Assembly: GCA_913060505.1 (NCBI GenBank)
Contig: CAJXRQ010000015.1
Coordinates: 1-64,000 of the forward strand
From: an uncultured Desulfovibrio sp.
Lineage (GTDB): Bacteria; Desulfobacterota; Desulfovibrionia; Desulfovibrionales; Desulfovibrionaceae
Length of the DNA: 64,000 bases
Reading direction: 5' to 3'
In this document: positions 18,570-27,542 of the stretch, in pieces
How the letters are laid out: each line of letters starts with the position of its first letter
How positions within the stretch are numbered: position 1 is the first letter of the stretch
The notes under the pieces: generated by a model
Database searches by the model: none
Told to the model about the DNA's origin: nothing
What the model saw: the letters and a program-made list of their open reading frames with translations, nothing else
Program-made: the position numbers and the translations under genes

Positions 18570-19157
18570 TTACACTTCGATGTCGATGTGTTCCTGCGCG
18601 CTGCCGGAAGAGTTTGATTGCGAAGTCGTCTTTTGTGTGGGGGAGTCGTTCGTAGTCGTTTGTTGTGCGCTTGTTTCCACATGGACATTGGCCGTGTTCT
18701 GCGTCGCGTTGACGGCTTGGGTATTGTCAACGGTGCTTTGTGTGTCTGTTTGCCTGCTTTGGCGTGCAGTTTCTTCCTGTACCCTGGCCTGTGCTTTTTC
18801 CTCGATCTGCTTTGCGATCTTTTCCTCAAGCTCCTTGCGTTCCTTTTTCAGGCGCGACTTTTCCTGGTCCGCAACCTTCTGGCCGCCGAGGTTGTTGACT
18901 TCGTTTTCCGCTTTCTTGCCGGCAAGAGTGCGCGCGGCATAGCCTTTCGCTGTATCGGCCTCAAGGGAATACAAATCCACTACTCCTTGCGCCTGAGAAT
19001 TGCTTTGGCTTTTTGTTTGAAAACCGAAACCCGTGATCGTCGTCTTTCCTTCGCTGTTGGAAGAAACGGTCGATTCTCCGTCGGCCTGTTGATCCGTAGA
19101 CTCTTTCTTCTGGAAGGAAATGTTCAGCTTGAACCCCATATCATTGGATATTTTCAT
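18570..19157 (-). CDS. Hypothetical protein with charged coiled coil and Ser/Thr/Gln-rich tail
   Basis: The 195-residue protein has no signal peptide or membrane segment. Residues about 85-135 form a strongly charged coiled coil (EKSRLKKERKELEEKIAKQIE). Residues about 135-190 are rich in T, S, N and Q. The gene has a strong ribosome site (GAGGAGG) and its own terminator, so it is probably real and well translated. I do not recognise the family. The low-complexity tail would suit a secreted, scaffold or flagellum-related protein, but nothing nearby supports a choice. Confidence 0.7.
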   Translation of the reverse strand: MKISNDMGFKLNISFQKKESTDQQADGESTVSSNSEGKTTITGFGFQTKSQSNSQAQGVVDLYSLEADTAKGYAARTLAGKKAENEVNNLGGQKVADQEKSRLKKERKELEEKIAKQIEEKAQARVQEETARQSRQTDTQSTVDNTQAVNATQNTANVHVETSAQQTTTNDSPTQKTTSQSNSSGSAQEHIDIEV

Positions 19158-19381
19158 GGTGCCTCCTCAAAAAGAAGTTGTAAATATCGTCTGCACAATA
19201 TGGGTATCGGTATCTTTTCGTCGAATCTTTATATTATATTAATAAAAATAACAGAATAAAATGTGCTTAAATTATTAACATATGAAATTATTGGAAAAAG
19301 TATGAAAAATAATGTTAAGATTGTCAAAAGGGTAAGATATGGGGCAACTCAAGGCGTCGCCCTCTTGCTCGTTTTGGCTGA

Positions 19382-20824
19382 TCAGTCGGCCTGAATGTCG
19401 TAGGCCTTGAGCTTGCGATACAGGCTGGAACGTTCCATGCCTACGGCCTTGGCGAGCTGGGAGACGTTGCCGTCATACTCGCGCAACTTGGCTTCCAGAA
19501 AACGGGCCTCAAACATGGCGCGTGCCAGCTTCAGGTCTTCCGGACCGGTGGCAATAAAAGAATCGATGCAAGGTTCCGGGGCTGTCTGCGGCCTTTCGGA
19601 TTCAGAAGCATTCGGAGGCGTCTCCGCGTTCGGGCAGGCTGTGGGAGCTGCTGCCAGAGAAGACATCTCCGGTGGGAGCATTGCCGCACGCACGGCATCT
19701 CCGGGATGCATGATGAACATCCGTTCCACGAAGTTTTTGAGTTCACGCACGTTGCCGGGCCATGCGTAGGAGCAAAGCGCATCCAGTGCATCCTGCGCGA
19801 AAGTGAGCGGCTTGAATCCATGCGTTTTGGCCAGCGAATTCACGAAGTCCGAGATCAGCAGCGCGATGTCGTTGCCGCGGGTGCGCAGAGGCGGCACTTC
19901 AAGGGGGAAAACCTTGAGGCGATAGTAGAGATCCTCACGGAAGTTGCCGTTTTCGATTTCTTCGGGAAGGTTTTTGTTGGTGGCCGCGATCACTCGTACA
20001 TCAACAGTCATTGTTTTTCGGCCGCCCACGCGCTCAAAGGACTGTTCCTGAAGAATTCGTAAAATTTTTGCCTGTGTTTTCAGGCTCATATCCCCGATCT
20101 CATCCAGAAACAGCGTGCCGCCGTCCGCCAACTCGAACTTGCCGGCCTGTGCGGTTTCCGCGCCGGTGAATGCGCCTTTTTCATGTCCGAACAGTTCGGA
20201 CTCGATCAGTTCTTCTGGAATGGCAGCACAGTTTACGGCCACGAGAGGCTTGTCCGCACGTTTACTCTGGTGGTGGATGGAGCGGGCCACAATTTCCTTG
20301 CCCGTGCCATTTTCGCCAGTGATAAGTACCCATGCCTCGGTAGGAGCCACTCGGGAAATGACTTCGTTCAGCTGTTCTATGGCCGGGGATTTTCCCGTAA
20401 GTTTGACGGGATGGTCGTTGGAAAGGCTGGACTTGAGTACCTCGTTTTCACGGGTGAGCCGTGAGAATTCAAGGGCGTTGCGGGTGGAAACCACCACTTT
20501 TTCGAGCGACAGGGGCTTTTCGATGAAGTCGAAGGCGCCCTTTTTGAGAGCCTTGACCGCCGTTTCAATGGTGCCGTGGCCTGAAATCATGATCACCGGG
20601 ACACCTTCGTTCAGGGTTTTGATGCGCTCCAGCACTTCCAGCCCGTCCATTCCCGGCATCCAGATGTCGAGAAAGATCATGTCCGGCCGGTCCGATTCCA
20701 AAGCTGCCAGCCCCTGCTCGCCGTTTTCTGCGCCGAGAGTGGTATGTCCTTCGTCTTCCAGAATGCCCTGAAGGGACATGCGGATGCTTTCTTCGTCGTC
20801 TATGATCAGGATTTGGCCGCTCAT
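19382..20824 (-). CDS. Sigma-54-dependent response regulator (NtrC/NtrX type)
   Basis: The 480-residue protein starts at the ATG at 20824 (AGGGAG in front); an upstream in-frame ATG has no site. Residues 1-120 are a receiver with the phosphoacceptor in [13 protein letters not shown]. The AAA+ domain follows: Walker [10 protein letters not shown], the sigma-54 contact loop GAFTGAE, Walker [13 protein letters not shown] and RREDLYYRL-like [13 protein letters not shown]. The C-terminal Fis-type helix-turn-helix is [20 protein letters not shown]. It activates sigma-54 promoters after phosphorylation. No cognate histidine kinase lies beside it in the window. Confidence 0.95.
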   Translation of the reverse strand: MSGQILIIDDEESIRMSLQGILEDEGHTTLGAENGEQGLAALESDRPDMIFLDIWMPGMDGLEVLERIKTLNEGVPVIMISGHGTIETAVKALKKGAFDFIEKPLSLEKVVVSTRNALEFSRLTRENEVLKSSLSNDHPVKLTGKSPAIEQLNEVISRVAPTEAWVLITGENGTGKEIVARSIHHQSKRADKPLVAVNCAAIPEELIESELFGHEKGAFTGAETAQAGKFELADGGTLFLDEIGDMSLKTQAKILRILQEQSFERVGGRKTMTVDVRVIAATNKNLPEEIENGNFREDLYYRLKVFPLEVPPLRTRGNDIALLISDFVNSLAKTHGFKPLTFAQDALDALCSYAWPGNVRELKNFVERMFIMHPGDAVRAAMLPPEMSSLAAAPTACPNAETPPNASESERPQTAPEPCIDSFIATGPEDLKLARAMFEARFLEAKLREYDGNVSQLAKAVGMERSSLYRKLKAYDIQAD

Positions 20825-20910
20825 GTTTTCTCCCTTGTCCGTGGCACAATGTTCAGCGCTCTGCACACATCTATCGTACCAGAGCCCGGTGTTCAAGAGG
20901 GACGGCGTAT

Positions 20911-21816
20911 TCAGGGAGCGAGAATGTCGGCAAGAGCCGGTCCAAGTTCGGGAAAGCGGAATTCGAAACCGGCTTTCAACAGGGCGTCGGGCAGGGCGAA
21001 TTGCCCGGTGAGCAGCACTTCGTCCGCCATGGAGCCAAACAGGGTTCGCAGTACGAACTCGGGTGTACGCAGCCAGGAAGGCCGATGGAGCGTTTCGCCC
21101 AACGTTTTGGCGAACTTGTTGAAATCCGTCGGGGTGGGAGCCGTGAGGTTGTAGGCTCCCGTTTCGGCTTCATTTTCCGTGAGAAAACGGATGGCGCGGA
21201 CCTCGTCCTTGATATGGATCCACGAAATTCCCTGATGTCCGTGCCCGATGGGACCGCCCATATACAACCGGAAGGCCGGGAGCATTTGCGCCAGCGCGCC
21301 GCCGTGCCCAAGCACGACTCCCGTGCGGATGATACATCGCCGAACCCCCTTCTTTTCGAGGCTCTTGGTCGATGCTTCCCATTGCCGGGTGACGTCTGCC
21401 AGAAATCCTGTCCCTCTGGGGTGTTCCTCGGTAAGCGGCGTGCTTTGGTGCGGACCGTAATATCCCACCGCGGAAGCCTGTATGAGTGCTGCAGGCGGCT
21501 CATCGGCCGATTCCACGGCTTGTACGATTTTTTGTCCGGCCCGGACCCTGCTCTCCAGAATTCGCTGTTTTTTGGTTCGCGTCCAACGCCCGGAGATATT
21601 TTCACCCGCAAGGTTGACGACCACGGTCTGCCGGCCCATGAGCGAACTCCAGTCTCCGCCGCCGTTCCAAACCATGCCGATGACCCCGCCGCCGAAAATG
21701 TCGACCACGCGGGAGGGGGTGCGGGAAAGAACGATGACTTCCCATTCGTGTTCCCGCAGCTCCTTGACCAGAGCTCTTCCGATAAAGCCGGTTCCGCCGG
21801 CAATGATAGCACGCAT
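20911..21816 (-). CDS. TIGR01777-family epimerase/NAD-dependent SDR (YfcH-like)
   Basis: The 301-residue protein opens with the nucleotide-binding motif AGGTGFIGRAL and carries VVNLAGENISGRWT and SAVGYYG, which are characteristic of TIGR01777 extended SDRs. SWIHIKDEVRAIRFL matches the family domain at the end. The biochemical role of this family is not established. It runs in the same direction as the sigma-54 regulator, 86 bases upstream, and could share its transcript. Confidence 0.9.
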   Translation of the reverse strand: MRAIIAGGTGFIGRALVKELREHEWEVIVLSRTPSRVVDIFGGGVIGMVWNGGGDWSSLMGRQTVVVNLAGENISGRWTRTKKQRILESRVRAGQKIVQAVESADEPPAALIQASAVGYYGPHQSTPLTEEHPRGTGFLADVTRQWEASTKSLEKKGVRRCIIRTGVVLGHGGALAQMLPAFRLYMGGPIGHGHQGISWIHIKDEVRAIRFLTENEAETGAYNLTAPTPTDFNKFAKTLGETLHRPSWLRTPEFVLRTLFGSMADEVLLTGQFALPDALLKAGFEFRFPELGPALADILAP

Positions 21817-21886
21817 TATGGATTGCCCCTGCCTGAGTTGGCGTTTGTGTCAGCATATAGCATTAGACACAGTAGCGGCAAATGAT

Positions 21887-21912
21887 AAAGGGCCCGCTTG
21901 CGCGAGCCCTTT
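21887..21912 (-). terminator. Terminator of the GGDEF gene
   Basis: AAAGGGC and GCCCTTT enclose a partly paired loop; on the minus strand it is followed by TTTATCATTT. It stands 31 bases after the stop of the diguanylate cyclase gene. Confidence 0.7.
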
Positions 21913-21942
21913 TGAGTCGTTGTTCTGTTTGCCGCCTTGCGG

Positions 21943-23439
21943 CTATTGCGGCACTTGCTGTTCCTTGGGGCATTGCCGTGAGATGACCACCATGTTCCGG
22001 CCGTTGTTCTTGGCCTGGTACAAGGCTTCGTCGGCCTTGAGCACGAGATCCTGTTCCTTGTTCAAGCTTCCGGTTTCCACCGATGCCACACCGATGCTGG
22101 CCGTGATGGTGAACTGTTTGCCGTTGAAGGTGAAATTGGTGTCTGCCACCCGTTTGCGTATGCGTTCCGCCAGCATGTGGGCGTCCTTTTCGGTCGTGTG
22201 CGGGAGCAGTACCACGAATTCCTCGCCTCCGTATCGGGCTGCAAGGTCGGTGGAGCGGATCGCACTGTACAGGATGGCTCCGATTTCACGTAGCACCATA
22301 TCTCCGGCCTGATGGCCGTAAGTATCATTCACTTCCTTGAAGTGGTCGAGGTCTACCATGAGCAGGGAAAGGTCATGGCCGTATCGCTGGCGGCGCTTGA
22401 GTTCGTGAACCAGACGTTCGTCAAAGGTGTGCCGGTTGTAAATGCGGGTCAGGGCGTCATGGTCGGCGCGAAGCTTGACCTCCTTGAACATGAGGGCATT
22501 GCGCAGAGCCAGCCCCAGATGGTTGGCCGCGGCCTTGAAGGTTTCCACTTCGTCCTTGCCCATCCGCGCCTGCTTGTCCACGGAAAGCACGAGGCTGCCG
22601 TATGTGGCGTTTGCGGCCTGCAAGGGCATGGAAACGACCCGGGCCTGATCCTGATTGGCATTGCCGGGACGGAAAACGGGGTCGATGTGCATACTCTGAA
22701 AACCGTTGATCTTTCCGCCGCCCATGCGTTCTGCGCACCCCAGCAGCATGCGGGTCCACTCGTCTTCCTTTTCTGCCGGGGCCTTGCTGTCCAGGAACAG
22801 TTCCACGTCGGTCAGCCCGTTTTCAAACTGGCGTTGCCAGAAAACCGCGTGCAGTTCAAAGACCGGAATCAGCATATTCAGGTGTTCCTTGGCATTGGCC
22901 AGAATCACCGATGCGTCGAGGCTTTCGGTACAGCCCGTCAAAATATTGTTCAGGAACAGAAGCTGGTCGGTCTTGCGGGAGAGCAGTTCACGTTCCAGCA
23001 TGATTTCTTCGGTCATCCGGTAGATGTCCGAGTACATGCTGGACACTTCCTTGGCCCGGAAAACCGCATCCTGCACCTTGCTGCGGGTCAGAGGCGACGT
23101 GACTATGGTCAGGAAACCCTGTTCGAGCACATCTTCCATTTCCATGGTTTCATCCATCTCATCCTGAATCAGGATGCGTTGGGTGGATTCAATGCGCCTG
23201 TACGTTTCCTTGCGGTTGTCGGAAATATCTTTCCATACTTTCATGGGAATCCAGGTGGCGGAAGGTTTTTCCGTATGGGAGAGTTCGCGGCTCCAAGGCA
23301 ATTTGCCTTCCGGGAAGTTGCGCAGGAAAAAGCCGGGCCCCACTGCCTGCTTGATCTGCGCCTGCTGGGCTTCCGAGAGTCCGAGCCCCCACATGAGCTC
23401 CGGTCGCTGACCGCGATTCATTTTCGTACCCTGTGTCAT
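21943..23439 (-). CDS. Diguanylate cyclase with N-terminal receiver-like and GAF-like regions
   Basis: The protein has 498 residues and GGAGG seven bases before the ATG. The last 165 residues are a GGDEF domain with the active-site motif ARYGGEEF and an inhibitory I-site RSTD five residues before it, so it should make cyclic di-GMP with product feedback. Residues about 180-320 look like a GAF sensor. The first 150 residues resemble a receiver-type fold, with a helical LERELLSRKTDQLLFLNNIL linker, but I see no clear phosphoacceptor. It points to control of surface attachment or motility. Confidence 0.9.
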   Translation of the reverse strand: MTQGTKMNRGQRPELMWGLGLSEAQQAQIKQAVGPGFFLRNFPEGKLPWSRELSHTEKPSATWIPMKVWKDISDNRKETYRRIESTQRILIQDEMDETMEMEDVLEQGFLTIVTSPLTRSKVQDAVFRAKEVSSMYSDIYRMTEEIMLERELLSRKTDQLLFLNNILTGCTESLDASVILANAKEHLNMLIPVFELHAVFWQRQFENGLTDVELFLDSKAPAEKEDEWTRMLLGCAERMGGGKINGFQSMHIDPVFRPGNANQDQARVVSMPLQAANATYGSLVLSVDKQARMGKDEVETFKAAANHLGLALRNALMFKEVKLRADHDALTRIYNRHTFDERLVHELKRRQRYGHDLSLLMVDLDHFKEVNDTYGHQAGDMVLREIGAILYSAIRSTDLAARYGGEEFVVLLPHTTEKDAHMLAERIRKRVADTNFTFNGKQFTITASIGVASVETGSLNKEQDLVLKADEALYQAKNNGRNMVVISRQCPKEQQVPQ

Positions 23440-23695
23440 TGTTCAGCCTCCAAGCCGTCCAAAAATCGACGGTTCGTTGTATGCAGTCCAAATGTCATGC
23501 AAAATAAAGGCCATTTCAGACCAATGGCAGAGGGTAATGTTTCATGGATGGCATAACGGCATGTTTTAACAAAGCTTTCAGGAAGGGTGCGGCCAGGCCC
23601 TACTCCGGGCGGAAAAAGAAAGGGGAACAAAATTCCGACACCCGTCATGGCGGAATTTCTTTGACAAACGGTCCAAAGTCCGCTTTGACCTGAGT

Positions 23696-25321
23696 ATGCA
23701 TACGGAAAAGAAACATATCTGGGGTACGCTTGACCCGTTCTATGAATCCGGGGCCGTATTGGGTCGAAAGGTCGCCAATGCCCGATTCATGGACTTTCTG
23801 CTTCAGGCGGACCCGTTTGACGAATATCATTTCTTTTTGCAAAGCGACGTTTCGGCGCGTGCGCAGCGCGAGACCCTGGAACGTATGGCCCCGAAAATAG
23901 CGGCGCGAGGCGGATTCTCAGTCATGGACCGTCGTGAGCTTCCTTCCATGATGGCTTCGGTGGACTACCACTGCTTCCACCAATCCGACTGCATGACCCT
24001 GCAACCGCATCTGGCGAGGCTGCGCAATGCCCGAAGCAAGCGGATATTCCCTATCACCGGTGTGACACACTCCTTGAGCTATGCCGATTACGGGCGACTT
24101 TTTCTGCAACACCTCTGGCCGGGAGCCACACCCCGCGACTGCATTGTCTCCACATCCGCAGCCGGAGTTGCTGCCGTGGAAAATCACCTTGACTCCTTGC
24201 GGGACGGATACGGCCTGAGCGACATGCCCGGACCGTGTGTTCATCGCATCCCGCTGGGAATTGACCCGCAGACGTTTGAACCCGGCTCTTCGCGGAGTGA
24301 CGATCCGTGTTCGATTCTGGTTTTCGGGCGTATTTCCCATTACTCCAAGATGGATCTTTTGCCCTTGATGCGGGCCATGCACCGATTGTTTTCGGACGGG
24401 CTGGACCCGGCTTCCGTACGGCTTGTCCTCGCAGGCTGGGTGGAAGACAACGATGACTACACCCCGGTTCTGAAAGAGTTGGCCGCCAACATCGGGCTGG
24501 AGTTGGTCATCCATGCCCGGCCTTCGGAAAGCGAGAAAACAGCCATTTTTCAGGAGGCGGACATTTTTGTTTCCATAGCGGACAATCCGCAGGAAACGTT
24601 CGGGATTACGGTGGTAGAGGCCGGAGCGTTCGGCCTGCCGGCCGTAGTTTCGGATTATGACGGTTACAAGGATCTGGTCGAACAGGGGCTCACGGGGTTG
24701 CGCGTTCCGGTCATCGGTCCGGCGACGACCGAAGAGGCCGACATCATGGCGCCGTTTACCTTCGACAACCACTATCATTTGCTGCTTGCGCAACAGACCG
24801 CTGTCGAGATTCCGGCCCTGGCAAAGGCTTTGGGCCGTCTTATTGCGGACCCCGATTTACGGCGATCCATGGGAAATGCTGCCCGGGAACGAGTCTGCGA
24901 GCGTTTTTCATGGCCTTTTGTTATTGAGCAATACGTGGCCTTGTGGGACGAATTGAACCGTCGGCCCGTGAATGAAGCCGCCCTGCGCCACATTCCACAT
25001 CCCGGACAAGTCAGATTTGCACGGGTATTCGGCCATTATCCCACACGGCGTCTCACGCCGGACATGGTCCTTACGGCTGGCCGGACCGGGCAAGGGCTGT
25101 ATCGGGGCCGTGATTTTCCTTTGCTGTATGCGGGTCTGGAGCGCGTCATTGATCCCGAAGTTCTCAAGCATATGGTCTTTCTGGCCAGAAAAAACGTGAC
25201 CGTGGCCGAGATGGTGAAGCGGCTCGCCCGTCTGGACCCGCCTCTTGCCGAAGGCCGTGCAGAATATCATGTCCTGTGGGCTTTGAAGCATGACATTCTG
25301 GAATTGACGGCCTCGGATTAA
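23696..25321 (+). CDS. GT-B glycosyltransferase (family 4-like) with C-terminal extension
   Basis: The 541-residue protein has the GT4 C-terminal half: ILVFGRISHYSKMDLLPLM, then EADIFVSIADNPQETFGITVVEAGAFGLP with the conserved EX7E glutamates, and VVSDYDGYKDLV. About 110 residues after the transferase core (from RRPVNEAALRHIPHPGQ) match no domain I know. The ATG at 23696 has only a weak ribosome site, and no better in-frame start lies just upstream. It probably transfers a sugar to a surface glycan or protein. Confidence 0.82.
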   Translation: MHTEKKHIWGTLDPFYESGAVLGRKVANARFMDFLLQADPFDEYHFFLQSDVSARAQRETLERMAPKIAARGGFSVMDRRELPSMMASVDYHCFHQSDCMTLQPHLARLRNARSKRIFPITGVTHSLSYADYGRLFLQHLWPGATPRDCIVSTSAAGVAAVENHLDSLRDGYGLSDMPGPCVHRIPLGIDPQTFEPGSSRSDDPCSILVFGRISHYSKMDLLPLMRAMHRLFSDGLDPASVRLVLAGWVEDNDDYTPVLKELAANIGLELVIHARPSESEKTAIFQEADIFVSIADNPQETFGITVVEAGAFGLPAVVSDYDGYKDLVEQGLTGLRVPVIGPATTEEADIMAPFTFDNHYHLLLAQQTAVEIPALAKALGRLIADPDLRRSMGNAARERVCERFSWPFVIEQYVALWDELNRRPVNEAALRHIPHPGQVRFARVFGHYPTRRLTPDMVLTAGRTGQGLYRGRDFPLLYAGLERVIDPEVLKHMVFLARKNVTVAEMVKRLARLDPPLAEGRAEYHVLWALKHDILELTASD

Positions 25322-25356
25322 CCGCTGGCCGATCCTGTCCTCAGGGAGGATCGACC

Positions 25357-25794
25357 ATGAAAAAACTTACAGCCGCACGCATGGAGCGTTGCATCGGCTG
25401 CCATTCCTGTTCGCTGGCTTGCGCCCGGTTGGTGCACAGGCAGCTCTCGTGGAACAAGGCGGGTATACGCATCCGCTCTGCCGGTGGCTTGTCCACCGGT
25501 TTCCAAGCCCGGCTTTGTCTGGCCTGCAACCCTGCGCCATGTGCCGAGGCCTGCCCTTCCGGAGCGTTGTCCCAACGCCGTGACGGCGGCGTGATTCAAA
25601 AACGCAAGTTGTGCATACGCTGCGGCAAATGCGCCGAGGCCTGCCCTGTAGACGCTGTTTTTCTGGATCACGAAGTCAATCCCTATCTGTGTATCCATTG
25701 CGGAAGATGTGTGGAGTTCTGTCCGCACGATTGCCTTGAATTGGTTGAAATCATCCCGGAAATTGTCCCTGCTTCCCAGGAGGATGCTTCATGA
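25357..25794 (+). CDS. Polyferredoxin with four [4Fe-4S] motifs, AOR partner
   Basis: The 145-residue protein has sixteen motif cysteines in four groups: C12/15/18/22, C54/57/62/66, C86/89/92/96 and C112/115/118/122. This spacing (HycB/AOR-associated type) predicts four [4Fe-4S] clusters and an electron wire between an oxidoreductase and other carriers. It has no signal peptide. AGGAGG precedes the start and the gene overlaps the AOR gene by four bases, so the two proteins are probably made in equal amounts and work together. Confidence 0.92.
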   Translation: MKKLTAARMERCIGCHSCSLACARLVHRQLSWNKAGIRIRSAGGLSTGFQARLCLACNPAPCAEACPSGALSQRRDGGVIQKRKLCIRCGKCAEACPVDAVFLDHEVNPYLCIHCGRCVEFCPHDCLELVEIIPEIVPASQEDAS

Positions 25795-27542
25795 TCCGTG
25801 ATCATTTCCGAGTGTGCCTTGTGGATTTGAGCAAGGGAAGCATGCAGGTGCTGGAGCGTGGTGGCCGGGATCAGTTTTGTGGCGGCGGTGGTCTTGCGGC
25901 CATGCTTTTTCAGGAATTCGGCCATGTGGACCGGCCTTGGGACGATCCTGATCAGCCGCTCATTTTCGCCATCGGCCCGCTGACAGGCTACTTTCCGCTC
26001 ATGAGCAAGACTGTCTGTGCTTTCAAGTCCCCCTATCACGATCAGTATGCAGAATCGCATGCGGGAGGAAGGTCCGCTCTGTCCATGCGTTTCGGGGATA
26101 TGGATGCTCTGGTTATTCGCGGCAGGGCCAACCGTCTTTCCGCTTTGGCCGTGGGTGCGCGCACCTTTGAACTGCGGGATGTGCATTTTCTCCGTGGTCG
26201 TGACGCCCTGAGTTGCGGACGAGTCATACGCGACATGTTTCCCGGCTCCGGCCGGCGTTCCATGCTGCGTATCGGCCCGGCCGGGGAAAACCGTTGTTCC
26301 TATGCCTGCATCAATGTGGATACCTATCGGCATTTCGGACGCCTTGGAGCGGGGGCCGTCATGGGGGCCAAGAACCTCAAGGCTCTTGTCATTCTCGGTG
26401 ATCGGGGCTTTGCCCTGCCCGAAGGCAAGGCATACCCGGCTCTGTTCAAAGAGGTGTACAGGCAGCTGACCACTACGGCCATCATGGACAAGTACCATGG
26501 GCTGGGCACCGCCGGGAATGTGGGCGCACTCAACGAGTTGCGCGCACTGCCATGGCGAAACCTGCAACAGACGCATGATCCGGATGCGGACGGCATCACC
26601 GGCGAACGCATGGCCGAGGACCGGCTTTTGCGTAACGCTGCCTGTGCCGGATGTCCTGTCGGGTGTATTCATATCGGCTACGTGCGTGAAAAATTTCAGG
26701 AAAATTATCAATACCTCTATCGGCAGGTTGCCTACGACTATGAACTGATTTTTGCCGTGGGTTCCATGCTCGGAGTCAAGGATTCCTTTGATGCCTTGCG
26801 GCTTATGGATACGGTGGAACTCATGGGATTGGACGTCATGAGTACTGGAGGGGCCTTGGCCTGGGCTACCGAAGCGTTGGAAAAAGGCCTTGTGACCGAG
26901 AAACAGACCCTTGTGCCGCTCGCTTTCGGGGATGCGGCCACATACATGACTGCCATTGAGCATCTGGGCCGGAACAGCAACGAATTCTATACCTTGTTGA
27001 GCAAGGGAACCCTCCGGGCTGCCGGGGTTTTCGGCGGCGGGGATTTCGCCTGCGTATTGGGACAGGAAATGGCCGGATACGCTACGGGCGAAGTATTTTT
27101 CACTGCCGAAGGATTGGGCTTTCGTCATTCCCATCTGGATTCAGGCGGGTATGCCTATGACCAGAAGCATGAAGAACAGGACGTTGAAAGTGCCGTTGAT
27201 TTCCTCGTGGAAGACGAGAAATCCCGTGCGCTTTTGTGCGCCATGGTTTCCTGCCTGTTTGCCCGAGGCGTCTATTCCGAGGATCTTTTGAGCGAGGCAC
27301 TGGAATCCGTGGGATATGGCAATTTGGCCGGACGCTTGGACTCCATGGCCGGGAACATTCAACGCCTTCGCTGGCGCACTCGTGTGCAGACCGGCTATGA
27401 TGCCGCGGAAGTTCATATTCCCAAGCGTTTCCGTGAAGTTGTCACGTGGAAAGGGCCTGTGGACGACGCCTATATGGAGGCTTTGCGCGAGGCCTATGCC
27501 CGGCGCATTATGGCGCTTGGGGCGCCGGAGAACGCCGATTGA
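25791..27542 (+). CDS. Tungsten-type aldehyde:ferredoxin oxidoreductase family protein
   Basis: The 583-residue protein has the AOR N-terminal pattern FCGGGGLAAMLF, the middle segment GRLGAGAVMGAKNLKALVIL that binds the pterin, the cluster motif CAGCPVGC (C285, C288, C292) and a later cysteine at 482 or 487 in LLCAMVSC as fourth ligand. Such enzymes use a bis-pterin tungsten (or molybdenum) centre to oxidise aldehydes to acids, passing electrons to ferredoxin, or run in reverse. The overlapping polyferredoxin suggests an electron outlet. Sequence alone does not give the aldehyde. It ends at a point directly next to the oppositely oriented kinase gene. Confidence 0.92.
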   Translation: MIRDHFRVCLVDLSKGSMQVLERGGRDQFCGGGGLAAMLFQEFGHVDRPWDDPDQPLIFAIGPLTGYFPLMSKTVCAFKSPYHDQYAESHAGGRSALSMRFGDMDALVIRGRANRLSALAVGARTFELRDVHFLRGRDALSCGRVIRDMFPGSGRRSMLRIGPAGENRCSYACINVDTYRHFGRLGAGAVMGAKNLKALVILGDRGFALPEGKAYPALFKEVYRQLTTTAIMDKYHGLGTAGNVGALNELRALPWRNLQQTHDPDADGITGERMAEDRLLRNAACAGCPVGCIHIGYVREKFQENYQYLYRQVAYDYELIFAVGSMLGVKDSFDALRLMDTVELMGLDVMSTGGALAWATEALEKGLVTEKQTLVPLAFGDAATYMTAIEHLGRNSNEFYTLLSKGTLRAAGVFGGGDFACVLGQEMAGYATGEVFFTAEGLGFRHSHLDSGGYAYDQKHEEQDVESAVDFLVEDEKSRALLCAMVSCLFARGVYSEDLLSEALESVGYGNLAGRLDSMAGNIQRLRWRTRVQTGYDAAEVHIPKRFREVVTWKGPVDDAYMEALREAYARRIMALGAPENAD

